A stretch of 9,272 nucleotides of DNA from DATLOJ01 sp035536315 (GTDB taxonomy: Bacteria; Actinomycetota; CADDZG01; JAHWKV01): the NCBI GenBank assembly GCA_035536315.1, contig DATLOJ010000066.1, forward strand, positions 1 to 9,272, in the 5' to 3' direction. The notes beneath the pieces were generated by a model. The model was not told the origin of the DNA, did not search any database, and saw only the letters and a list, made by a program, of their open reading frames with translations. Numbering within the stretch: position 1 is the stretch's first letter; every line of letters starts with the position of its first letter. A program made the position numbers and the translations under genes. Below, one piece after another: positions 1 to 6,299 of this stretch.

Positions 1-1001
1 AGCCGTGCGAACCCGCACACAAGCGTCGTTCCATACAACGCCTTGAATTCCTGGAACGAGGACCCATCCACGATGCGCGCGATCACTTCTCTCACGTCGT
101 ACGGAGTGCGCACATCCGAAGGAATGATCGAGTAAAGCTGCTTTGGGTCGTACTTCGGCTCCTGCGGATCCTTGAACCCTGCGGGGAGGTCTTTCGTTCC
201 GGGGAGAGTGGAAACGATCTCGCGGACGATCTGCAGGGCGTGCATGTCGTCAAGTGCGTAATGGTCGGCCACCCCAGAGGTCCGGGCGTGAACGTCGGCT
301 CCTCCGAGCTCCTCATCCGTGACTTCTTCGCCGGTCGCTGCCTTAACCAGAGGCGGGCCCCCGAGAAAGATCGTTCCTTGTTCCTTGACGATGATGGCCT
401 CGTCGCTCATCGCCGGGACGTACGCACCGCCGGCCGTGCAAGAGCCCATGACGGCGGCAATCTGCGCGACCCCGAGCGCGGACATGTTCGCCTGGTTGTA
501 AAAGATGCGGCCGAAATGCTCCTTGTCCGGAAACACCTCGTCCTGCATCGGCAGGTAAGCCCCGCCGGAGTCGACCAGGTAGATGCAGGGCAGCCGGTTC
601 TGCATCGCGATTTCCTGCGCACGCAGGTGTTTCTTGACGGTAATCGGGAAGTACGTTCCGCCCTTTACGGTGGCGTCGTTGCAGACGATCACGCACTCGC
701 GCCCCGACACTCTGCCGACTCCGGTGATGATTCCGCCCCCCGGTGCCGCGTCGTCGTAAAGGCCGTACGCCGCGAGTTGTGAGAGTTCCATGAAAGCAGT
801 TCCCTGATCCAGCAGAGCCTCGACGCGTTGACGCGGAAGCATCTTTCCGCGGGACAGATGCAGCTCCCGAGCTTTCTCGGATCCGCCAATCGCCGCCTCA
901 GCGATTCTCTTCCGGAGGTCGGCGACGAGTGCCTCCATCGCCTGCCTGTTTGCAAGGGCGCGCTCGGATGCAGGGTCTATGGCTGTGGGGATCACGGGCA
1001 T
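1..1001 (-). CDS. acyl-CoA carboxylase carboxyltransferase (beta) subunit, methylcrotonyl-CoA carboxylase type, 3' end cut off by the window
   Basis: Carboxyltransferase subunit of a biotin-dependent carboxylase, moving CO2 from carboxybiotin to an acyl-CoA in the cytoplasm. 333 complete codons are visible; full-length relatives have roughly 530 residues, so the C-terminal part lies beyond base 1. Read from ATG at 999-1001. The sequence contains NDATVKGGTYFPITVKKH (residues 108-125), VDSGGAYLPMQDEVFP (143-158), MGSCTAGGAYVPAMSDE (185-201) and FLGGPPLVKAATGEEVT (212-228). From family knowledge, the GGTYFP and AYLPMQDEVFP segments are typical of methylcrotonyl-CoA (and geranyl-CoA) carboxylase beta chains and differ from propionyl-CoA carboxylase, so leucine catabolism is the likeliest role. 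The ATG is 7 bp after the biotin ligase stop, with a weak AGGA about 11 nt upstream, so the two genes are probably co-transcribed. The biotin-carrying alpha subunit is encoded divergently at 1809. Confidence 0.93.
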   Translation of the reverse strand, partial: MPVIPTAIDPASERALANRQAMEALVADLRKRIAEAAIGGSEKARELHLSRGKMLPRQRVEALLDQGTAFMELSQLAAYGLYDDAAPGGGIITGVGRVSGRECVIVCNDATVKGGTYFPITVKKHLRAQEIAMQNRLPCIYLVDSGGAYLPMQDEVFPDKEHFGRIFYNQANMSALGVAQIAAVMGSCTAGGAYVPAMSDEAIIVKEQGTIFLGGPPLVKAATGEEVTDEELGGADVHARTSGVADHYALDDMHALQIVREIVSTLPGTKDLPAGFKDPQEPKYDPKQLYSIIPSDVRTPYDVREVIARIVDGSSFQEFKALYGTTLVCGFAR

Positions 1002-1008
1002 TGCTTTT

Positions 1009-1773
1009 TCATCCTAACTTCTGGCCCAGGTGCACAACGTCGCCCGCATATACGGCCTGGTTGCCGTCGAGTACCAGCCTGCCGTGGTCGTCAACGTCCG
1101 TCGCAACTCCCTCAACAGATGATCCGCCCAGCTCAACGGTCACCCTCCGTCCGATCGTGTCGCAGACCTGCCTGTAGAGGTCTACGACTTCGGCAGGATC
1201 CCTTTCGATGTGGGCGAGAAAGCCCTTCGCCAGGTCGGCGACCAGCTTCTCCCTATCGCAGGTCTCTCCCGTTTCGAGCAGCGCGCTGGTGGCGACTTCC
1301 GAAAATTCCTGGGGAAGCTGCGTGTGGTTGGCGTTGATGCCGATCCCTGCAACGAACGCAGCGGAGGGTCCGCCAGTTGAAACGATCTCGATGAGACATC
1401 CGGCAATCTTTTTGCCGCCGGCGAGGACATCGTTCGGCCACTTCAGCCCTGCTTGCACTCCCTGAGCGGCGAGCGCTGTTCTTGTTGCGAGTCCAGCGGC
1501 GAGTGAAACCGCCCCGAGGGCCTCGGGGTGCGCCGAAGCCCGAGCCGCAATCGACACCTGCACCCCCATGCCGGGAGCCGAATACCAGGATCGATCCAGC
1601 CGTCCGCGCCCTGAAGTCTGATGATCGGCGACAACAACGAGTGGAAGCTCCTTCCCTTTGGTAGCGAGCTCCTTCGCATCCAGGTTCGTCGACCCTGTTT
1701 CGGGCAGATAGGTCACCGATCTGACTGCCGGGCCGAGCAGTTGGCGAAGCCTGTCCGAATCCATCCGGGCCAT
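1009..1773 (-). CDS. birA: biotin--[acetyl-CoA-carboxylase] ligase, catalytic-only (no DNA-binding domain)
   Basis: Activates biotin with ATP to biotinyl-AMP and attaches it to the lysine of the biotin carrier domain; here the obvious acceptor is the alpha subunit encoded next door. From ATG 1773 the protein has 254 residues: ETGSTN (25-30), the biotin/AMP loop GRGRLDRSW (55-63), KWPND (111-115), KKIAGCLIE with the family's catalytic lysine (121-129), GIGIN (143-147), and a C-terminal SH3-like domain (about 210-254). No N-terminal helix-turn-helix precedes the catalytic core, so it should not repress transcription as E. coli BirA does. The start is uncertain: an in-frame TTG at 1809 would run into the divergent gene's start codon, and ATG 1764 is equally plausible. 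No Shine-Dalgarno is visible before any of them. The GRGR loop continues LD where many relatives have RG or LG, a minor variation. Confidence 0.93.
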   Translation of the reverse strand: MARMDSDRLRQLLGPAVRSVTYLPETGSTNLDAKELATKGKELPLVVVADHQTSGRGRLDRSWYSAPGMGVQVSIAARASAHPEALGAVSLAAGLATRTALAAQGVQAGLKWPNDVLAGGKKIAGCLIEIVSTGGPSAAFVAGIGINANHTQLPQEFSEVATSALLETGETCDREKLVADLAKGFLAHIERDPAEVVDLYRQVCDTIGRRVTVELGGSSVEGVATDVDDHGRLVLDGNQAVYAGDVVHLGQKLG

Positions 1774-1774
1774 T

Positions 1775-1800
1775 TTGAACGATGGGGGCCGGGTTAAGAT
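1775..1800 (+). promoter_or_regulatory. candidate promoter for the carboxylase alpha gene, leaderless type
   Basis: In the 35-bp gap between divergent start codons, TAAGAT (1795-1800) matches TATAAT at 4 of 6 positions and ends 8 bp before the ATG at 1809. TTGAAC (1775-1780) could be a -35 element, but the 14-bp spacing is short. There is no Shine-Dalgarno before the ATG, so transcription may begin at or next to it. On the other strand CAAAAT (1777-1772) ends 7 bp before the ligase's ATG 1764, so the two promoters may overlap. Prediction from sequence only. Confidence 0.35.
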
Positions 1801-1808
1801 CGACGGCA

Positions 1809-3554
1809 ATGGCCCCCTTCAAAAAAGTGCTCGTAGCAAACCGCGGCGAAATTGCGATCCGCGTGTTCCGAGCGTGCAGAGACCTCGACATTCAGACCGT
1901 CGCTGTTTACTCGGAAGCGGACCGCGACGCAGCGTTTTTGGATTATGCGGATGAGTCATACCTATTGGGGCCCACCCCCCCGGCAGAGAGCTACCTCAAT
2001 CAGCAGCGGTTGCTGGACGTTGCGAAGAAGGCCGGGGCTGAGGCCATTCACCCCGGATACGGCTTTCTGTCCGAGAACCCAACTTTTGCAAAAGCAGTTG
2101 TCGACGCAGGGCTCGTCTGGATAGGTCCTCCACCCGAGGCTGTGGTGGCCATGGGCGACAAGGTCTCGGCAAGAAAGGTTGCCCACGAGGCAGGCGTTGC
2201 ATCTGTTCCCGGAACCGATAAGCCGATCGCGTCATATACCGAAATCGCAGAGTTCGCCAAAGAGCACGGCTGGCCCGTTGCGATCAAAGCCGCTCATGGA
2301 GGCGGGGGCCGGGGCTTTCGCGTCGTACGCGAAGAGAGTGAAGCGGAATCCGGATTCGAGGCTGCCGGCCGCGAGGCAATGCTCGCGTTCGGAAACGCCG
2401 ACGCATACATAGAGCGTTACTTGGAAGAGCCGCGCCACGTCGAGATTCAAGTGATGGCCGACTCCTCCGGAAACGTCATCCACCTCGGGGAACGCGACTG
2501 CTCGCTGCAAAGAAGGCATCAGAAGCTGGTTGAGGAGTCTCCATCGCCAGCGGTGGACGATGCGGTCCGGGCGGCCATGGGAGAAGCGGCGGTAAAGGTC
2601 GCTGTCGCAGCCAGCTACGTATCCGCCGGAACAGTCGAGTTCCTGCTGGAGCAGACGGACGATGGCCCGAAGTTCTGGTTTCTCGAGATGAACACAAGGC
2701 TCCAGGTCGAGCACCCCGTGACGGAAGCAGTAACCGGACTCGACCTCGCGAAGGAAATGATCCTCGTCGCATCGGGTGAGCAGCTTTCGCTGTCCCAGTC
2801 CGATGTTCAGCTGAGAGGCCATGCAATCGAGCTGCGCATCAACGCAGAGAACCCCGCCAAGAACTTCATGCCTAATCCGGGAACGATCACGGCCTACTCG
2901 GAACCCGGGGGGCCGGGGGTGCGGGTGGACTCCGCAGTGCGCGAGGGTTCTGAAATTCCCCAGTCCTACGACTCACTCATCGCAAAGCTGATTTGCTTCG
3001 GCCGCGACCGGCCAGAAGCAATCGCCCGGACAAGGCGCGCGTTGTCGGAGTTTGTAATCGAAGGGCCTGCCACGACGATCCCCTTTCACGCGTTGGTGCT
3101 CGAAAGCGAATGGTTCCGAACCGGCGACTTCTCAACGAAGACGGTTGAAAGAGACCTCGACCTGAAGGACTTGAAACAACCGGAGTCCCGCCACCGGCCC
3201 GAAGCGAAACGCGACGCGAAAGCAAACGAGCTTTTAGTCGAGGTGGATGGAAAGCGGATGGCGGTCAGAGTGGTCGAAGAAGGTGCTCGAAAGCGCCCGA
3301 AGCCACCCGAGCAGAAGAGGGCCGGCGGACACAGCGGGGCCGGGGAGAATCTGATCGCTCCCATGCAGGGAGTCATCGTCAAGACGCTGGTAACTCAAGG
3401 AAGCGACGTGAAGGCCGGAGACGGCATCGTGGTCCTCGAAGCCATGAAGATGGAGAACATGATCTCCTGCCACCGAGACGGCGTTGTCAAAGAGTTAAAG
3501 GTGGCGGCCGGCGACCCGGTTCAGTTGGGAGCGACTCTAGCCATCATCGAGTGA
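1809..3554 (+). CDS. acyl-CoA carboxylase alpha subunit: biotin carboxylase fused to biotin carboxyl carrier domain
   Basis: ATP-dependent carboxylation of a biotin carried on the same polypeptide; the carboxybiotin is then used by the beta subunit. 581 residues from ATG 1809. Domains: N-terminal biotin carboxylase fold with VLVANRGEIAIRVFRAC (7-23) and HPGYGFLSEN (81-90); ATP-grasp glycine loop GGGGRGF (164-170); EMNTRLQVEHPVTE (293-306); carboxylase C-terminal domain to about 445; a short linker with a small beta segment (473-490); and a biotinyl domain with APMQG (517-521) and EAMKMEN (544-550), K547 being the biotin-attachment lysine (codon 3447-3449). An upstream in-frame ATG at 1782 is disfavoured because the family motif begins right after MAPFKK. 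There is room for only about 65 residues between the carboxylase and biotinyl domains, less than the BT domain of longer methylcrotonyl-CoA carboxylase alpha chains. It could serve more than one beta subunit. Its 3' end overlaps the convergent F420 reductase gene by 18 bp. Confidence 0.95.
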   Translation: MAPFKKVLVANRGEIAIRVFRACRDLDIQTVAVYSEADRDAAFLDYADESYLLGPTPPAESYLNQQRLLDVAKKAGAEAIHPGYGFLSENPTFAKAVVDAGLVWIGPPPEAVVAMGDKVSARKVAHEAGVASVPGTDKPIASYTEIAEFAKEHGWPVAIKAAHGGGGRGFRVVREESEAESGFEAAGREAMLAFGNADAYIERYLEEPRHVEIQVMADSSGNVIHLGERDCSLQRRHQKLVEESPSPAVDDAVRAAMGEAAVKVAVAASYVSAGTVEFLLEQTDDGPKFWFLEMNTRLQVEHPVTEAVTGLDLAKEMILVASGEQLSLSQSDVQLRGHAIELRINAENPAKNFMPNPGTITAYSEPGGPGVRVDSAVREGSEIPQSYDSLIAKLICFGRDRPEAIARTRRALSEFVIEGPATTIPFHALVLESEWFRTGDFSTKTVERDLDLKDLKQPESRHRPEAKRDAKANELLVEVDGKRMAVRVVEEGARKRPKPPEQKRAGGHSGAGENLIAPMQGVIVKTLVTQGSDVKAGDGIVVLEAMKMENMISCHRDGVVKELKVAAGDPVQLGATLAIIE

Positions 3555-4229
3555 ATCGAAGCCCGGAATTCCGGTGATCTTTATTCCGGCCCCCGGTTTG
3601 TGCACCTTGTAACGCCGGTTGAGGCCGATGATCAATGCGGTCAAGGGCTCGAGGATGCGTGCATTCTCGAGGGGGCCGCAGTCCACCATCCGGGCACCGG
3701 GCAACATCTCGACGACCAACTGCGCCCTTTCTTTCGCTTCAGAGTCACCACAAATCAGAACGTCGGTATTTATGTCGGCGTCCAGATCCTCCAGCGCCGC
3801 CGCCATGATCGTGTGAAACCCGGAGGCCATTGGGACCTTCCTTCCCAGAATCCCGCGCGCTTGCTGAGCCGCAGACCCCTCCCACACTCCAAGCATTCGA
3901 GTTGGCTTTCCACCGACCTCGCTTGCAAGCGGAACGATGCAATCAATGACGACTACGCCCTCCTTGATGTTGGGCGCAATTGCCTTGTAGGTGTCCGCCG
4001 CACCAGGAAACGGCACCGTGACCAGAACGATGGTGCTCATGGCGGTGACCTCTGCGTTTTCCGCGCCGTTCACCTTCGCCCCTGGCACCCTTTCGATCAC
4101 GGACTTCGCCGCGGCCTCCGCCTTTTCCTTTGTGCGGCTGCCGATCCAGACGTCCTCACCGAACTTGGCTGCCCTCAAGGCAAGGCCAAATCCAAAGCCG
4201 GCGGTTCCTCCCACAATGCCGGTCGGCAT
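3537..4229 (-). CDS. npdG: NADPH-dependent coenzyme F420 reductase (F420H2:NADP+ oxidoreductase)
   Basis: Reversible hydride transfer between NADP(H) and the deazaflavin F420, linking the two cytoplasmic redox pools. 230 residues, the usual length. The N-terminal Rossmann fold starts GIVGGTAGFGFGLALR (4-19), and IGSRTKEKA (29-37) follows the second strand, with an arginine suited to the NADP 2'-phosphate. Further family-like segments are SGFHTIMAAALEDL (136-149), DVLICGDSEAKERAQ (156-170) and CGPLENARILEPLTALI (184-200), then LNRRYK and GIKITGIPGF at the C-terminus. Oddity: the glycine loop reads GGTAGFGFG where archaeal Fno proteins have GGTGxLGxG, so one glycine is alanine. The ATG shares its A with the mutase stop codon (TGATG), which suggests translational coupling. 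It is the last gene of the minus-strand operon. Presence of this gene implies the host makes F420. Confidence 0.88.
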   Translation of the reverse strand: MPTGIVGGTAGFGFGLALRAAKFGEDVWIGSRTKEKAEAAAKSVIERVPGAKVNGAENAEVTAMSTIVLVTVPFPGAADTYKAIAPNIKEGVVVIDCIVPLASEVGGKPTRMLGVWEGSAAQQARGILGRKVPMASGFHTIMAAALEDLDADINTDVLICGDSEAKERAQLVVEMLPGARMVDCGPLENARILEPLTALIIGLNRRYKVHKPGAGIKITGIPGFDSLDDG

Positions 4230-5815
4230 CAGCCCAGATCCCGTGGTTCGTAAACGCCAAACTCTTCTCGCAGCACTTCACTGACCTCTCCCAATGTGCA
4301 GTAGGAGGCGAGGGCGCTCTTCATTGAGGGAAGCAGATTTTCGCCGCTCTGCGCGGCGTCCCTGATGGCGGCCAGACCTGATTCGACTTCAGCCCTGTCC
4401 CTCTCCGCCTTCAGCTTGAGGAGCCTGTCGACCTGGGATTGATGGACGGTGGGGTCGGCCTTGTAGATCTCCATCCGCTCTTCCTCTTCTTCGTGAATGT
4501 TCATTCCCACGACTTTTCGCTCGTCCGATTCGAGCGACTGCTGGAAGCGGTAAGCAGACTCTTCGATCTCGCGTTTCATCCAGCCCGATTCAATTGCCGC
4601 AACCGCACCGCCCATCTCATCGATCTTGGCCAGCAGAACGCCCGCCTTCTCTTCGACCTCGTTAGTCAGAGACTCGATGAACCAGGATCCTCCAAGAGGG
4701 TCTGCCGTGTCGGGAACGCCGGTTTCGTGGGCAAGGACCTGCTGGGTCCGAAGCGCAATGCGTGCTGCATTCTCGGTTGGAAGGGAAAGCGCTTCATCGA
4801 ACGAGTTTGTGTGAAGGGATTGCGTCCCGCCGAGGACCGCGGCAAGTGCTTCGTACGCAGTCCTCACGATGTTGTTCTGAGGCTGCTGCGCGGTGAGTGT
4901 CGCTCCTCCGGTCTGTGTGTGAAACCGGAGAAGCTGCGAGCTCTCCGACGCGCCGAACCTGTCTTTCATTATTCGTGCCCACATTCTTCGCGCCGCACGG
5001 AACTTGGCGATCTCCTCGAAGAAGTTCATGTGACATGCGAAGAAGAACGAGAGACGAGGGGCGAACTCATCGACCTTCAGATCGGCAACGCGCGCAGCGT
5101 CGACGTATGCAACTGCGTTGGCGAGTGTGAACGCGACTTCCTGAACGGCGGTGCATCCGGCTTCCCGCATGTGATAGCCGGAGATGGAGATCGTGTTCCA
5201 CTTCGGGATGTTCTTGCGGCAGTACTCGAACAAATCCGTGACGATCCTCATGCTCGGCTTAGGCGGATAGATGTATGTGCCGCGAGCCGCGTACTCCTTG
5301 AGAATGTCGTTCTGGACGGTCCCGGTCAGCTTGTCCCCCGGAACGCCATGCTTCTCTGCAACCAGTTCGTAGAGAAGCAGAAGAATCGCTGCGGTCGAGT
5401 TGATGGTCATCGACGTCGAGACGCTCTCGAGCGGAATGCCGTCCAGCAGCATCTCCATGTCCTGCAGGCTCGATATTGCAACCCCGGTCCCCCCGACCTC
5501 ACCAGCGGCCCGGGGATGGTCCGAGTCGTAACCCATCTGGGTGGGCAGGTCGAAAGCAACCGAAAGCCCGGTCTGGCCCTTCTCCAGCAGGAACTTGAAG
5601 CGTTTGTTCGTCGCCTCCGCACTTCCAAACCCGGAGTACTGCCGCATCGTCCAGAGCTTGCCGCGGTACATCGTCGGATAGATGCCACGCGTGAATGGGA
5701 AGTCTCCCGGGTCTCCCAAGTCGGCTGCCGGCTCCCACCCCTTTAGATCGCTCTCCCCGTACACCGGCGCGATTTCGATTCCCGAATCAGTGGAGCGGTG
5801 CTTATCCGGTTTCAA
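4229..5815 (-). CDS. methylmalonyl-CoA mutase, large (catalytic) subunit without B12-binding domain
   Basis: Adenosylcobalamin-dependent rearrangement of (R)-methylmalonyl-CoA to succinyl-CoA, the last step from propionyl-CoA to the TCA cycle. 528 residues from TTG 5815. FPFTRGIYPTMY (39-50) and WTMRQYSGFG (55-64) open the TIM barrel; TVQNDILKEYAARGTYIYPP (166-185), ISGYHMREAG (211-220) and QSLHTNSFDEA follow. Substrate residues defined in Propionibacterium mutase (Tyr89, Gln197, Arg207, His244) align with Y60, Q168, R178 and H215. Isobutyryl-CoA mutase has Phe and Gln at the Tyr and Arg positions, so methylmalonyl-CoA is the predicted substrate. The C-terminal cobalamin domain (DxHxxG) is absent, as in the two-polypeptide mutases; the small subunit is not in this window. 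TTG 5815 is preferred because GAGGAG lies 4 nt upstream. The gene overlaps the membrane-protein gene by 14 bp and the F420 reductase start by 1 bp. Confidence 0.93.
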   Translation of the reverse strand: MKPDKHRSTDSGIEIAPVYGESDLKGWEPAADLGDPGDFPFTRGIYPTMYRGKLWTMRQYSGFGSAEATNKRFKFLLEKGQTGLSVAFDLPTQMGYDSDHPRAAGEVGGTGVAISSLQDMEMLLDGIPLESVSTSMTINSTAAILLLLYELVAEKHGVPGDKLTGTVQNDILKEYAARGTYIYPPKPSMRIVTDLFEYCRKNIPKWNTISISGYHMREAGCTAVQEVAFTLANAVAYVDAARVADLKVDEFAPRLSFFFACHMNFFEEIAKFRAARRMWARIMKDRFGASESSQLLRFHTQTGGATLTAQQPQNNIVRTAYEALAAVLGGTQSLHTNSFDEALSLPTENAARIALRTQQVLAHETGVPDTADPLGGSWFIESLTNEVEEKAGVLLAKIDEMGGAVAAIESGWMKREIEESAYRFQQSLESDERKVVGMNIHEEEEERMEIYKADPTVHQSQVDRLLKLKAERDRAEVESGLAAIRDAAQSGENLLPSMKSALASYCTLGEVSEVLREEFGVYEPRDLG

Positions 5816-6299
5816 TGTTCTCCTCGATCTCCAACGGCTCACGCTTGCCCGTCTGCTTTCGCAAACGGTAGACGACGCCGAGGGCAACGATCATTCCTCC
5901 CGCTGCTCCGGCCCCCAGGGACCTGGGAAGAACGTGGGACAGCAGGTGCCCCCTGAAGCCAACAACAGTTTCGAATGGAAAGAACAGGCCGGGGGCCACA
6001 TAAGTCGCAAGCCAGCAGATTCCACCTATCGCCGCGCCCACGAGCCCTCCCACTTTGAGGGCCCGGGATACGGCTCCGCCCTTTGCCATGTGAAGAAAGG
6101 CGTGGTGTCCAACGCGCCCACCGGCTGCGCCGGCCAAAAAGACGAATACGCACATCAATGCAAAGCGCGTCAGATGGATGTGGAGGCCCGGCAGGTTATA
6201 GAGGTCTGGAATGATCTCGATGGCCAGCACACCGATGAGTGTGCCGCAGCCTCCGAGTAGCGCTGCCAGGTAACGCTCGAAAGGGCTGTCCACCGTCAC
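5802..6299 (-). CDS. unrecognised four-helix membrane protein with histidine clusters
   Basis: I do not recognise a family. The 165-residue protein has four predicted membrane segments at about 11-30, 44-63, 82-104 and 127-146, with glycine-rich helices (LLGGCGT, LAGAAGG, GAAGGM). A short charged C-terminal tail (RLRKQTGKREPLEIEENIE) would be cytoplasmic by the positive-inside rule. Histidines cluster near membrane boundaries: HIH (40-42), HHAFLH (65-70) and HLLSH (118-122), a pattern compatible with metal or heme binding but not proof of it. The GTG start at 6299 forms a 4-nt GTGA overlap with the stop of the ZIP transporter gene, and the 3' end overlaps the mutase start by 14 bp, so it is tightly embedded in the operon. 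An accessory role to the ZIP transporter is a guess from position only. Confidence 0.75.
   Translation of the reverse strand: MTVDSPFERYLAALLGGCGTLIGVLAIEIIPDLYNLPGLHIHLTRFALMCVFVFLAGAAGGRVGHHAFLHMAKGGAVSRALKVGGLVGAAIGGICWLATYVAPGLFFPFETVVGFRGHLLSHVLPRSLGAGAAGGMIVALGVVYRLRKQTGKREPLEIEENIETG
5820..5825 (-). promoter_or_regulatory. ribosome binding site that fixes the TTG start of the mutase
   Basis: On the minus strand GAGGAG (5825-5820) is followed by AACA and then TTG at 5815. It is the best Shine-Dalgarno I see in the window. No ATG or GTG in the mutase frame lies nearby, and the conserved protein begins soon after. The site is inside the last codons of the upstream membrane-protein gene. 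Confidence 0.7.

Noticed and set aside
240..782. 180-codon plus-strand open frame opposite the carboxyltransferase
   Set aside because: Low-complexity antisense translation with no recognisable domain; the minus strand is an unmistakable carboxyltransferase.
1782..1808. Upstream ATG extension of the carboxylase alpha gene
   Set aside because: It adds nine residues not typical of the family, in the narrow divergent promoter gap; the conserved KVLVANRGE segment starts just after ATG 1809.
3563..3589. Palindrome CCGGAATTCCGG and a 7-bp stem (3563-3569 with 3583-3589), considered as a bidirectional terminator
   Set aside because: It lies inside the F420 reductase coding sequence (the repeat arises from two Gly-Ile codon pairs), and neither strand has a T-rich tract after the stem.
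4439..5746. 435-codon open frame on the plus strand opposite the mutase
   Set aside because: It is an antisense shadow: the minus strand encodes a clear mutase with all catalytic motifs. G+C-rich DNA often leaves long open antisense frames.
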